Of a stretch of DNA of 60,000 nt, positions 11,265 to 21,217 are shown piece by piece (the first letter of the stretch is position 1; each line of letters starts with the position of its first letter). The stretch covers positions 79,487,200 through 79,547,199 of the forward strand of contig NC_087062.1 in NCBI RefSeq assembly GCF_963678635.1. Reading direction: 5' to 3'. Position numbers and translations under genes: made by a program. The stretch is from Symsagittifera roscoffensis (taxonomy: Eukaryota; Xenacoelomorpha; Acoela; Convolutidae). The notes under the pieces were generated by a model. That model saw only the letters and a list, made by a program, of their open reading frames with translations, did not search any database and was not told the origin of the DNA.

Positions 11265-12272
11265 TCAAAGTTCTATTTGGGGTTTCAATGAAGTTATATC
11301 ACGTTTATTTTTTGACAAGATCATAAAGACCGGTTTCCAGTGGACCACTTCGGTGTATATTTTCCTAGTGGTTTCTATGAGTTCTGGACAGGGGTTTGAC
11401 CATGGGTCTTGTATTGTTTTGGGTTCTATAGTGGAAGATTCTCCTGAGTTTTGTGAGTGTGGGGCAGGTGAAGGGTGAGGGTGCATTTGGGGGGGCGATG
11501 TTGTAGCTAGGGTTGGGGGATTGCATTCATGCTTGTCGTTAGCTGAATGAAATTGGGAGGTGCAGCAATGACAACTGAAATCGTCATAGTGATCACTGCT
11601 GCGGGCTAGGCCGCTGCATTTTACATGCATGTAGCCTGGGCATGTGAAGCGTCAAACACCTCCGCCTCGCAGGCTGCTTTTACAAATAAGGCAGTGTGTT
11701 TGAGTAGCCATTTTAGGAAGGACGGCGGTGTCAAGTAAGCGAGAGAATTTATAGATTAAATTTGCTAGAAAATTTGTAAAGAAATCATTACCGTAGAACG
11801 AGAAATGGATGCCATCACGGCAGAACATTTGAGGGGTTAGATTTAGGTTGAGGTTAGGCGAAACAATAAGTGTATGGGGGTGTACAAATCTGTTTATCAA
11901 ATTAAACAGCACATGATTATGAATATAAATTTTGCGGTTTGCTTTGGAATTTTTACAATTCTGAATTGTTTTGGGGATGATCAGTGTCTTGGGCTGAAAC
12001 TTGTTAGTGAAGAGGTTAATCAAGTTTTTCCACTGCTGTTCTAATTCTTGTGGATGCAGCCTGTTGTCATTGTATCCAGCAACTATTGTTACTGTATTTA
12101 GGCGCTTTGGTCTGTATTGTAAAACTGTTTCAAACAGATCATGAAGCGTTGCGCCGCGGTAGGAGTGAATTGTTGATTTTACTAGAGCTGGTTTGATATA
12201 TTTGGTCATTCAAGTCCCGATAACTAGTATCTGTGAGAACTCAGGGATGCGTCTTGCCTGGAATCGCGGCAT
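11265..12272 (-). pseudogene. SGNH-like domain plus PHD-like zinc finger, N-terminal region of R2-like copy 2
   Basis: I place the start at the ATG at 12272-12270, upstream of an internal Met at 12209, because the frame MPRFQARRIPEFSQILVIGT runs in from there. Block I would be I-G-T-S-M, but the Ser position is a TGA stop (TCA to TGA would explain it). Block III is VTIVAGYNDNR, and block V is DGIHFSFYGN with the D-x-x-H pair. After the domain, CLICKSS and later HVKC and CHCC form a C4HC3-like PHD pattern interrupted by another in-frame TGA at 11652-11654. SGNH domains hydrolyse esters in other proteins; their retroelement role is unsettled. Confidence 0.6.
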
Positions 12273-12365
12273 CAACCTGAAACACAGACAACTGGGGCGA
12301 GAAAGGAAGCTCTTTGGGGTAATTTATGAATACTTTCACTTAGGGTTTAAAATTTCTGAGGCAAA

Positions 12366-12415
12366 TGCGATGAAAAAAAAGAGAAAAAAAAAGAGAAAAA
12401 AAAAGAAAGGAGTGG
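12366..12415. repeat. A-rich purine tract in the R2-like 5' UTR
   Basis: Runs of A8-A9 separated by G or GAG. On the element's sense strand this is a T/C-rich leader. It is probably a slippage-prone simple repeat. Confidence 0.7.
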
Positions 12416-12647
12416 TACAACCTGACGTAGATTTGGAGGTCGATTCACCAGCTCACTCCTTCTTGCGTCTAGTTACGCCAGGGAAACTTCACTCGCCTAC
12501 GGCTCGGACGGCGAGATTTGGTAAGATAACCAGAAGAGGAAAGCCCAGCGCGCATATGATATGAAAACACACAAGCGGTAAATTTGAACAAAGAAATCTA
12601 TTTAAAAAGTTTATCACAACAATTAGGCTAATCAATCGACTAAAATC

Positions 12648-12660
12648 AATCGAATAAAAT
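12648..12660. repeat. 13-bp target-site duplication, right copy
   Basis: AATCGAATAAAAT, identical to 8499-8511. It lies in a local run of AATCGANTAAAATC units (about 12630-12685) that extends beyond it. Confidence 0.65.
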
Positions 12661-13059
12661 CGTATCAATCGATTAAAATCGTACGAAACATCTTGAGAGA
12701 CGAAATTAATAGAAACGAGTCTGTAATTATCTGGCACGACGTAATAAACAATTCGATTTCAAAACATCCATTCAATCCAAGGACTCCCCTTACTGCCAAT
12801 CAACTAGTATCAGAAATCAAACCCCTAATTAACTCGCATCCTCGAATTGAAGGCCTTGTCTATTGTCAGAGAGACGGTTGCACCCTATATTCTTGAAGAT
12901 CTAAAGAAACTTCCGATACCAGTTGTTCAAGTTACAACAGACATAATTTCGAATTCTAAACAAGAGGACAAAGATCTACTTGAAGGATACAGAGAACTGC
13001 ATCAAGAAACCGCACTTGAAATGGAGCACGAAGGAAACGAGAACAGAAATAAATTGTGA
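12661..13059 (+). pseudogene. C-terminal part of the LINE SGNH-like domain
   Basis: Two overlapping frames (from about 12681 to 12896, and 12847-13059) encode one decayed domain. NESVIIWHDVINNS is a hydrophobic strand followed by W-H-D-x-x-N-N, where the block III Asn of SGNH proteins would lie. LVYCQRDG and VVQVTTDIIS are further strand-like elements, followed by KQEDKDLLEGYRELHQE. A frameshift near 12885 separates the pieces. With the block I-like half at 8332-8511 it forms the first protein of the LINE. I infer the SGNH assignment from motif order; an uncharacterised fold remains possible. Confidence 0.5.
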
Positions 13060-13104
13060 GTTTAAATTTCAATTCGTGACGGGACTGGGCTTAATTGTCC
13101 AGGC

Positions 13105-14068
13105 TTGGATCAAATTGTAAATAAATTTTCTCTATCCCATTTTCTCCTTCTCTCTGTATCCACCAATTTGACTAAAAATTGCAAAACGTGCAAAAAACCC
13201 ATAAATGCCAGGGCCAAATGTTTCAGTTGTGTATCTTGCAATGCTCAAATGCATCTTGAGTGCACCTGCACTTGTCTTACTAACACCGCCATCAATGGCA
13301 TAAAAGACTTGGGTTTAAACGCAATGCTTCTATGCGACACATGTGTAACTAATAACGAAAGAGATAACTTCATAAAGTGTAGGACCATGATGCAAATGAA
13401 CGAGAAAATTTGAAAAAGAGAGTGAGGGAATACAAGCACGTCTTGAAAATATGGAAAAAAGGCTGACGGCATTCGTTGATGAAAAAGTCGAAAACGCTAC
13501 AAAAACCACATGCAAAAAACTGGAAAAAAGCTATGCAGATGTACTCAGTGTGAAACCTGTTAAAGATATGAAAGCTCAACCAGGAGCTGTAAAAGAAGTA
13601 AAACAAGAAATACATCATGATATCAATAAGAGCTTCCGTATACAGGGGATCAGAGAAGATCCCGAGAAATCAAAAGGCGAAAACTTTGTCCCCACAACCG
13701 AAAAAGTACATGAGGTACTAAAAAAGTTAGGAGTTAAACCACAAATTGAAGAAATAAAAAGGCTAGGGAAATTCAGCAAAGAGCGCATCAAGTCAAGAAC
13801 CTTATTAATAACTCTGTCAACGGAACATGAAGCACGATTGGTGCTGGCAAAGAGCTTCGAAAAAAGAGATGAGCTGCGAGATGAGGAAATTTATCTTATG
13901 CCAGCATTATCGAAAGAAGATGCGAGGAAGGAAAACCTATGCTTAAAAAGACGAAGAGAACTTCTAGACGAAGGAGTTCCAAAGGAGAAAATCAAAATCA
14001 GGAATTTCGAGCTGTTCAATGATGGGAAAAAAGAGATGATAGAAGCAGAACAAGCAGATGATGCTTGA
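13105..14068 (+). pseudogene. LINE ORF1p: Cys-rich zinc finger, coiled coil, RNA-binding domain
   Basis: The first frame (13105-13413) has a PHD-like Cys/His array: CKTC, CFSC..C, HLEC and CDTC. A frameshift near 13408 leads to a Lys/Glu-rich coiled coil (RLENMEKRL...VDEKVENATK), then the ORF1p-type region with FRIQGIRE, IEEIKRLGKF and RTLLITLS, ending in a basic DEGVPKEKIKIRNFELF segment and a stop at 14068. In other LINEs this protein coats the element RNA. Apart from the frameshift the reading frame is well preserved. The start codon is uncertain. Confidence 0.65.
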
Positions 14069-14092
14069 CTAGGCTTTCTCAACATCCTGCAA

Positions 14093-15007
14093 ATGAATGT
14101 AAGAAGTCTCATAAATCTCGAACGACGAATGAAGTTTGCAAATGCTATAGCAACATCAAACTATGACAAAATATGTCTCTGCGAGACTTGGTTAAATGAA
14201 AACATTGCATCATCTGAATTAATGCTAAATGAATACAGTATTTATAGATCAGAACGACAAACAGCCAAAGATGAAAATTTGCACGGTGGAGTACTAATGG
14301 CAGTGAAACAAACATTTTCATCTAAATTATTGCCAAATAAGCAACCTGAATGTTGTTTAACTTGCAGCATCCAAATAAACGATAAGCGAATTATTGTCTA
14401 GTGCTTTTACAATCCACCTTCGAGCAGCAAATATCGCTATTGTCTAGGCAATTTCGCACAAATTTTAAAGGAAATCGAGAAATCAAATCAATCAACTGCA
14501 ACAATTATTTGCGGAGATGTAAATTTTCCAAATGCAAACTAGATTGACTATAGTAGCACGGAAAATGAAGAAAACTCAATAATTGAACTAATCGAGCAAC
14601 ATCAGTTCGAGCAGGCAAAAGATTTTCCAACTTGTGGCAAAAACACCCTAGACATTACATTTTTCAAAAACTGTCACATTCATGCGACTCCTGACGAAAA
14701 TTTCTCAAAAATTTACAATTGCTCCGACCAAAAAGCAATCAGCATTCTAATTGAATGTCCTCACCACGAGGTTAAAGTCGCTATTGATAACTTTCGAAGC
14801 TTCGGTAGCGTGGACTATAACGAAATCAAGAAATCAATACTAAGTGAGCCTTTCTCACCAGTATGTCACACAAACATCAATAGAATGTGCGAGGAATTTT
14901 ACGACTATTTGGAAAATTTGGTAAACCAACATGTGCCTAGAAGAACGAGACGTCGCCAATCACTTCACTTCCGCCATGGGTTACGCCAAGTACCTCAAAC
15001 CTCATGA
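14093..15007 (+). pseudogene. APE-type endonuclease of the LINE, two in-frame stops
   Basis: One frame runs from MNVRSL to 15007 with in-frame TAG codons at 14399-14401 and 14540-14542. APE hallmarks are the N-terminal N-V-R-S, DKICLCETWL (catalytic Glu), GGVLMAVK, CGDVNFPN (DxN) and the C-terminal 'CSDQKAISI', where functional enzymes have S-D-H; here H is replaced by Q. The first TAG lies where a Tyr is expected before C-F-Y-N-P. The enzyme would nick target DNA for reverse transcription. The frame changes before the RT piece at 15091. Confidence 0.7.
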
Positions 15008-15090
15008 ACAAACTGCGAACACAAACTAGAATATACAAATTGAAACCTACAAATTGAAACCGCAGAAATCTCATTCTATCTCTAGACAAA

Positions 15091-16800
15091 ATGGTGGAAG
15101 AAGCAGTAGAGGAAGATAGAGTAAACTATCAGGAAAATTTGATGTCCACTCGTAACACACATTTAATTTTCAAACACTTTAAGAGTCTGAAAAAATCAGA
15201 AACTCTCCCAAAGACTATGATCAAGGACGAAATAGCTGTTTCTAAAGCCAAAGAAAAAGTGAACTTTTTGAATGAATATTTTCACTCTGTCTTTTTGCCC
15301 AAATCAAGCTTCAACCTCAGTGACATGATGTGCGAAAACACGATATTGAGTAACTTCAGTATATCAAAAACATATTTAAACCAAATTATAACAGAGATGG
15401 ACATAACAAAATCGCGGGGCCCAGTTGGATTCCCACCAATTTTCTTCCAGCGAACGGCCAGAGAAATGACCACAATTTTGCATTGCGTTTTTAAAAACAT
15501 CAAGAGGGTAAGGAAAATACCACGTAAATGGAAAGTTGCGGCTGTGTCGCTTATTTACAAGAAAGGTGACAAACGACTAATGGAAAACTACCGGCCGATG
15601 TCACTCCTAATCTTATCTTTCTTGAAAGAAATCTACAAAGCAATTGACAAGAACGCTGAAAACCATGTGATCGCATTCTATACCAACTTCTCTAAGGCAT
15701 TCGACAAAGTCCCACATAATGAACTACTAAAGAAAATGAGCAACATTGGAGTTGCAGGCTGTTTCCTTAAAATAATCGCAGACTATCTCAGCAACAGGAA
15801 ACAATTTGTTCGTGCTGACAATTTCTCATCAGAAACTTTAGAAATTACAAGTGGCGTACCACAAGGCTCGTTGATTGGTCCATTATTCTTCTGTATCTTC
15901 ATAAATGATCTTCCTGAAGTATTGAAATTTAGTGACCCATTTATCTTTGCAGACGACCTAAAACTAAAAGCAGTGAATGTAGACACAAAAGACATCCAGC
16001 AGGACCTAAAAAGCGTTGAAAACTGGGTAGACAAAAACAAGATGAGTCTGGCACTGGACAAATGTTTTAAAGTCGAACTTAGAGGAAATCAACACGAATT
16101 CATTCTTTGTGAAACAGCAGTGGAAAGCTCAAATGTGATAAAGGATCTAGGAATACATGTGTCCAAACATTTAACATGGACATCCCATTTTGACTCAAGA
16201 ATGTCGAAAGCGAATAAAACGTTCTATTGCATCCGCAGAAACTTAGAATTCAAAGTCAAAATGCGCATAAAACGTGGTCCGTACAAATCCTTAATACTTC
16301 CTGTTCTAACGTATGGTCTAATTATTTGCAATATCTCAAGAAGCGACTTAGGGAGATTAGAAAAGTTCCAAAAGAAAGTCTTAAAATGGATCACGGGAAA
16401 CGATTCTGACTATACAGAGCAGCTGAGATTGTTAAACATCCTGCCTCTGGCATTGTTTCTCCAGCTGAACGAGTTACTGATGATGGCGAAATTCATGCAT
16501 GAAGAAAACAATCACATTAAGCTCCCAGCAAAATTTGAAAATCCAGGAAGAACGAAAGAAATGTTCAACCTAAACAAGACCAGAACTGAAAAAGCTAGAG
16601 GAGAGTTTACATTCAGGACGTGCCGTCTAATAAACCGACTAAATCAGAAAATTGAATTTCGAGAAATGCGAGGCTTAAAGCGAAGATTGATACAGATGAT
16701 GTGGAAGTTTTTCGACGATCAATTCTCAGAACAAAACAAGTGCACATGGGTCCTCTTCTGTGACTGCAACATGTGCCGAAATAACTGGACAAAATTTTGA
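15091..16800 (+). pseudogene. Reverse transcriptase and C-terminal domain of the CR1/Jockey-like LINE
   Basis: A 569-codon open frame. RT landmarks are KSRGPVGFPP, KKGDKRLMENYRPMSLL, motif A YTNFSKAFDKVPH, motif B SGVPQGSLIGPLFF, and motif C FIFADDLKL. In motif A the catalytic Asp (Y-x-D-F-S-K-A-F-D) is Asn. Between YRPMSLL and the 'IYKAIDKN' segment about 50 residues normally present, including the QHGFR-K-S motif, are missing, so there is also an internal in-frame deletion. The C terminus has a Cys cluster (CTWVLFCDCNMCRNNW) that recurs in the LINE at 39.4-42.9 kb. It cannot be an active RT despite the long open frame. Confidence 0.8.
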
Positions 16801-16843
16801 GAACTTTGGGGATATCATCCTATCAGTATCCTACTGAAAATTC

Positions 16844-16844
<1 letters not shown>

Positions 16845-16883
<39 letters not shown>
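16845..16883. repeat. (CAA)13 microsatellite, LINE 3' tail
   Basis: Thirteen CAA units lie 45 bp after the RT stop codon. LINEs of the CR1/Jockey type often end in short microsatellites, so this probably marks the 3' terminus of the element. Confidence 0.85.
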
Positions 16884-17065
16884 ATATATTGAAATTTGCT
16901 CGCTTTACTTTATTTTACGGTTCAACAACCATATAATTGGCTTCACTTATTTGACATCAAAACCCACTATTGGCGCTTTTTTTTTAAATTTTCAACCTTA
17001 AAATGTTGAGGGGTAGGTTTTAAGAGGTAACAAAACACGAAATTTGTTTGAAAACAAACTGCGAC

Positions 17066-17936
17066 TGTAACAGTCGCCTACTTCGGTCACATATGAGGCT
17101 TAAGAAAAATAGGCCCTATAACCATTGGCTCAAGAGTCAGGGACACTATCTCTTGTGTTTTTCTACCTCGAAACGGTCGGAGCCAATTCGGTTTACTTGC
17201 GACATGAGACTACAACCCGTTACAGCTTAAAGGCTACTACCAAAATACCCCCCCACTCTAGAAAATAAGAACGTCCCCATACTTAGGTCTCGAGATACCC
17301 AAAATACACGAACGCCGTTAAAAACAGGGTCGGAACAATCCGTTAAGTTACTTTTTATTAGACAGTGGAACTTTGATCCATTTCAGATGGATCAACCTAA
17401 AACTCGCCTTACCTCAACATAACAATCATAAAACACACTCGAGAAAACTAAATTTGGTACTCACATAGCAGCACGCTTGAGAAACAGAGTAATTAAACTA
17501 ATTAATGACTCTAGCATAAATATAATCGAATATAACTCAAGAAGTCTTCTAACGATGAGTTCCAATCAAGGAAATTAAGTTTTGACTCAAGAAAGTAGTT
17601 TTGGATCTGGACCATTGGGAGACTTCACTTTTCCGCCTTTCCGTTGAAAGTTCACACTGGTCCAGTTGATTCTAGCTCTGCTCTCGTATTTGTTTGGTCT
17701 CCTAAATCAGATAGGACAGCTCTACTCTAATAGCAATTTCCCACTGTTTATATTTGACAACTTTCCCGCATTTGTTAATTCGGTCGTTCTCCTCTTTCAT
17801 TTTATGTTTTCAGTTATCGCGAGAAAACTGAGCATGACAGGCTCCATTCGAATTTTTTAAAAACAAAACTTCACTCCAAAATCACGTATTTTCGTGTTCC
17901 TCAAGGTCAAACTTCCAGATAGGACCGACTGGCACA
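17066..17936 (-). repeat. 3' LTR of element A
   Basis: 871 bp, direct repeat of 38218-39030. Read on the plus strand it begins TGTAACAGTC and ends GGCACA, giving TG...CA termini on either strand. Relative to the other LTR it keeps about 90 bp near 17825-17910 that the right copy has lost, and lacks 26 bp present in the right copy near 38884. No clear polypurine tract abuts it on the internal side. Confidence 0.9.
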
Positions 17937-18166
17937 TACTCACCGGACTCAAAATCGATGCGTTCATCGCGTGCTGCCGTCTGTCAGTGAATCCCCAGAA
18001 ACCCGAGTGTACATGTATTTGACACCGTGATCTGCTTCAACAGTGCTTCTTCATCATCGGAGCTAATCACGATCTCCTCCCAAGCCTTCAGCTGTTCATA
18101 GGATCGCATCCATTCCCTTCGCTCTTGCAATCTCTTCGCTTGAATGGGCAAACTCTTCACCCTCGA

Positions 18167-20290
18167 CTATCGGTTCAAACAGAAGGAATTGTGAAGACTC
18201 AGGCTCACGTTCTTCGCCAAGTCTTCCTCTAGTATCGACTCCCTCGCCTTGATGTTGTTTCTGGATACTCTACCAACTCTTTTCCACCCCGTCGTGATCG
18301 TATTTCGATGGGTCAGCAGAGGTCTCCTGAAGGCCTCCGGTCCTATTTCGGCCTGGAACTGTCGATATTCTTTTTGATATTTCCTCATATGATCCTTCGT
18401 TACCATGTAAAACCAGGACGTCAACGTCGCTCGAAACCAAGGAAAGAGCCTTAAGCGGCTCCATACGTGTCTGACTTCCATTGGTATGGCGAATACCTTG
18501 CATGCAGTCTCAAACAACTCAAGTCTCCTGCTGTAATCTATCGCGTAAATCGACTCCGCCGTTGGCGTCTTCGATTCCCGAAACTTTGTTACATTTTCTT
18601 CAATCCATCGTAGGGCCAGCATCGTGCTCACCACCAAGATGGCCACCTTCTGCTGATGATCGGGCAGTCCCAACGACCTGATTTCCTCCACATCCCAGAT
18701 CAGGCAGAGATTCGCGTGATCCGGGTACCACACTGTTTGTGCCAGACAGTGGCATGGACATTCCCCATGTGTGAGGTCGATGCTCTCAAGATTGCGTTCT
18801 CCCGAGGCTTCTAGGAGAGGCTCAAGTTCCATCATTTTCTCGTGTATCGCGTCGTTCTCTTCCAGGTTTGGAGCACCACCCATAGGTTTTCCGATCACGT
18901 TTTGTCTCTCGTGGTCACTTGTGTTTTCACCTTCCAAACCCAAAATGTCTTCCCCCCAGATTTCACTCAAGTCGTCCCTCTGTTCTTTCGGCACTGTCCC
19001 TCGGTTTTTCCTCAACAGCCTGTGTGAGTGATGCGACATCCGAGCCAGTCTTACGCACTTGGGCACTGAGAAGGATTTGTCTATCAATACCCTGTGGCTA
19101 GATACCTCCACCATCGCCATGTGCAATGGATGGTGGCTGCCACATAGGTTGGCCATCACTGACCCCACTAAGGATTTCGCATTTAGAGGCAGACCATAGG
19201 CTTCGCTCATGGGAAATCCCATTTCCGCTTCAAGTCCAACCTTCCAGCTCTTGATGTGTTTCTGGGTTACCTGCAACACTCCGGGCCATGACTCCAAGTG
19301 GTGTTCTGACTCTAGCCTCTCCAGTGACTGGAGACTGCACATTCTCGAGAAGAATCCCAGAGCTGTTGCTAGGTTCACCGTGGTACTCGCGTAACACTCA
19401 GCCATGATCTGTATTTCACTCTTCTCCCTTTTGGTAATGTCTTCAAACCAGGTGACTAGATCTTCTTTCTGGAAGGACTGTATCCTGACGCATGACCGTC
19501 CATCACAGGTGTGCTCGCCATTTCCACACGTCGAATCAAGACAACTGCCCGGCTCCATTTTTTTCACCGACCCTAGTCTACTCGTCGTTTCACTTGACTC
19601 CTTCACCTGAGGCAGGATCAGTCTGTGCACTATGCTCAATGTCGCCAGATCTTCGTCCTCCGCTGGTGCTAATCTCACTCGCTCCGTGACTTCCTCGATC
19701 AGGCTCGCATGGGGATGTGGACACCAGGAGGGCCTCAGCAATTTCCACACCACTCCCAGATTCGTGACCAACATGCCATTCCCGTTACCCATCTTCAGTT
19801 CGACTATTTTACTTGAGCGCGGCACACTTATCACCTCTGGTGTCTTCTCGGGAATCAAACCTAAGCTGGGTCTCTCTCTCTCTACAGTGTCTATCTCCAC
19901 TATCTTCTCTGTCCAGAACTTTAGCAGCTCCGCCACCTCGTAGTTTCTGTGAGCGCCTCCGGCTTCCGAGTCCAGGAAAGGGTTGTACGCCATCCCCATC
20001 ACTCTAGACACATACTGGTACTCTCCCTTCTTATTGGGTTTCAAGTACTCTCCTGACGAGGCCAAGTTACGGTGCACGTCGTGTTTCTCCTCGAATTTCT
20101 TGTTGTAGAGTCTCCGTATCTCGTCTAACTTCCTGTGGCTCTCTAGAGACTGCCTGGAACCATCCTCCTTTTCTATCCCAGTACTCTGGTATACGTTCAA
20201 GATGACTGCTGAGACTCTCCTTTCCATTGCTTTGCTCCCAGTTGCTCTTTGCTGGCATGCTAGGATGGTGCTGTCAGTCATCACCGACAT
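18167..20290 (-). CDS. 707-codon accessory protein, unknown function, Cys clusters
   Basis: Longest intact frame in the element. There is no recognisable fold, signal peptide or obvious membrane segment. The N-terminal third is charged (KLDEIRRLYNKKFEEKHDVH). The middle has a Cys cluster CLDSTCGNGEHTC...C, and a second cluster GECPCHCLAQ...H..LC lies near residue 500, so metal binding is possible. The C terminus is helical and basic, with YMVTKDHMRKYQKEYRQF and ESILEEDLAKNVSLSLHNSFC. Copy C keeps recognisable matches at 53273-53500, 53880-54107 and 54193-54627. Upstream, a single in-frame TAG (20294-20296) separates it from the basic protein, so the two may once have been one protein of about 995 residues. 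Confidence 0.65.
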   Translation of the reverse strand: MSVMTDSTILACQQRATGSKAMERRVSAVILNVYQSTGIEKEDGSRQSLESHRKLDEIRRLYNKKFEEKHDVHRNLASSGEYLKPNKKGEYQYVSRVMGMAYNPFLDSEAGGAHRNYEVAELLKFWTEKIVEIDTVERERPSLGLIPEKTPEVISVPRSSKIVELKMGNGNGMLVTNLGVVWKLLRPSWCPHPHASLIEEVTERVRLAPAEDEDLATLSIVHRLILPQVKESSETTSRLGSVKKMEPGSCLDSTCGNGEHTCDGRSCVRIQSFQKEDLVTWFEDITKREKSEIQIMAECYASTTVNLATALGFFSRMCSLQSLERLESEHHLESWPGVLQVTQKHIKSWKVGLEAEMGFPMSEAYGLPLNAKSLVGSVMANLCGSHHPLHMAMVEVSSHRVLIDKSFSVPKCVRLARMSHHSHRLLRKNRGTVPKEQRDDLSEIWGEDILGLEGENTSDHERQNVIGKPMGGAPNLEENDAIHEKMMELEPLLEASGERNLESIDLTHGECPCHCLAQTVWYPDHANLCLIWDVEEIRSLGLPDHQQKVAILVVSTMLALRWIEENVTKFRESKTPTAESIYAIDYSRRLELFETACKVFAIPMEVRHVWSRLRLFPWFRATLTSWFYMVTKDHMRKYQKEYRQFQAEIGPEAFRRPLLTHRNTITTGWKRVGRVSRNNIKARESILEEDLAKNVSLSLHNSFCLNR

Positions 20291-20293
20291 TAT

Positions 20294-21154
20294 CTACCTC
20301 AAGAAACAAGTAGCGTCTCTCCTACTTGCCAGGCTCAAGCCTGAGTTATCCCTAGCCACGTGTTGCATCAATGTCTGATATATTTCTAGACTTTTTCCAC
20401 CCAACTTCAACTTGTCGTGCGAGGTCAGCGTTTCCAACTCTATTCCCACCAGGCTCCACGCGAACATCAATTGTCCTGCTGTTCTAACAAAGGGATTTGC
20501 CATCAATGGCGACGCCGATGAGGATGTATTCATCGCTTCTTCAAAATAATCCCTCAACAAGTTCTGCCAAGTTCTCCGCAGCTGGCTCCCCAATTCCAAT
20601 TTGTTAATATCAGCCTTCTGCTGGGTAGCCCAGTTGCGTCGTTTGCGTGACACTCCACTGTCGAGCTTCTTTAGGCAGTCTTCCAATTCCTTCAATGTTT
20701 CCAGGGCCACCCACCACGGTCGGGAGGTGTTCCTCGTTTTATTCTTCTCAAGAGGATCGCTAGTCACTTGCTTCCCAGTGGCCTGATGTTCATTTGAGAC
20801 CCATTCTTTGCCGACGTCCACTTCCCATGTCTGCCCGCTCGTCGAATCTCGTTTCATCTTTGTCCTCTGAGGCTTGAAGTCTTCTTCCGTTGTCGAGTTG
20901 GTGGGAACCTCCATCTCTCTTTCTACCTCGAGCAGTTTCCTTGGTTCGTAGCTACTCTTGTAGGCCGCTGTCTTCCATCGTGCTAGAACCATGGGGGCCG
21001 TCTCTCTCAAGTTTTTCTCCGAGACCGCATCCGCCGAAGGACTACCCAATTCCTCTACCTCTCTCTTCCTCTTGCGAGACCTCACGTCTTTACTTGGGCG
21101 CGTTGCCGTTATCATCACTGATTCGACTTCTTTGTCTCCATCCAACCCTTCCAA
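20294..21154 (-). CDS. 286-codon basic accessory protein
   Basis: Lys/Arg-rich N terminus with nuclear-signal-like clusters (RSRKRKREVEE, RKRRNW), low-complexity Ser/Thr stretches, and a C-terminal part predicted helical (LMANPFVRTAGQLMFAWSLVG, then LETLTSHDKLKLG). I do not recognise a family. It is in the same frame as the 707-codon protein and separated from it by one TAG. The start chosen is the first Met after a stop-rich gap of about 85 bp. Confidence 0.55.
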   Translation of the reverse strand: MEGLDGDKEVESVMITATRPSKDVRSRKRKREVEELGSPSADAVSEKNLRETAPMVLARWKTAAYKSSYEPRKLLEVEREMEVPTNSTTEEDFKPQRTKMKRDSTSGQTWEVDVGKEWVSNEHQATGKQVTSDPLEKNKTRNTSRPWWVALETLKELEDCLKKLDSGVSRKRRNWATQQKADINKLELGSQLRRTWQNLLRDYFEEAMNTSSSASPLMANPFVRTAGQLMFAWSLVGIELETLTSHDKLKLGGKSLEIYQTLMQHVARDNSGLSLASRRDATCFLR

Positions 21155-21217
21155 CTCTTGCCTCCCCCTGCTCGAGCCTTAAGGATATTAGTACTTTTAA
21201 TTATATTACTAGTTTCG

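Larger units (their letters stand above)
8512..12647 (-). mobile_element. Full-length R2-like (APE-less) non-LTR retrotransposon, copy 2
   Basis: A 4136-bp element reading right to left: 5' UTR with an A-rich tract (on the plus strand), SGNH-like domain, interrupted PHD-like zinc finger, RT, CCHC knuckle, REL-like endonuclease, 3' UTR and an A8 tail, bounded by 13-bp direct repeats. No APE endonuclease is present. The CCHC plus D-x13-D-V-K ending is the R2-group arrangement, but the two copies here sit in different targets, so strict site specificity is not evident. The copy is broken by at least two in-frame stops and three frameshifts, so it is not active. Confidence 0.75.
8332..16883 (+). 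mobile_element. CR1/Jockey-like LINE interrupted by a nested R2-like element
   Basis: Pieces in order are an SGNH-like domain start (8332-8511), the nested minus-strand R2-like element (8512-12647), the rest of the SGNH-like domain (12661-13059), a Cys-rich zinc finger and coiled-coil ORF1p (13105-14068), APE endonuclease (14093-15007), RT and C terminus (15091-16800), and a (CAA)13 tail (16845-16883). CR1-group ORF1 proteins are known to carry SGNH esterase and PHD-like domains, which supports grouping these pieces. The exact 5' end is uncertain. The copy is dead, with frameshifts, stops and an RT active-site substitution. Confidence 0.65.

Noticed and set aside
12193-12564. 123-codon plus-strand frame
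   Set aside because: Mostly a Lys-rich reading of the A-rich tract in the 5' UTR of the minus-strand R2-like element.
17045-17058. GTTTGAAAACAAAC hairpin just outside the left LTR
   Set aside because: A five-bp stem with an AT-rich loop is common in this background.
17899-17909. TCAAGGTCA in the left LTR as an NR5A/Ftz-F1 receptor site
   Set aside because: A single perfect half-site is expected by chance at this scale, and the segment is missing from the other LTR.
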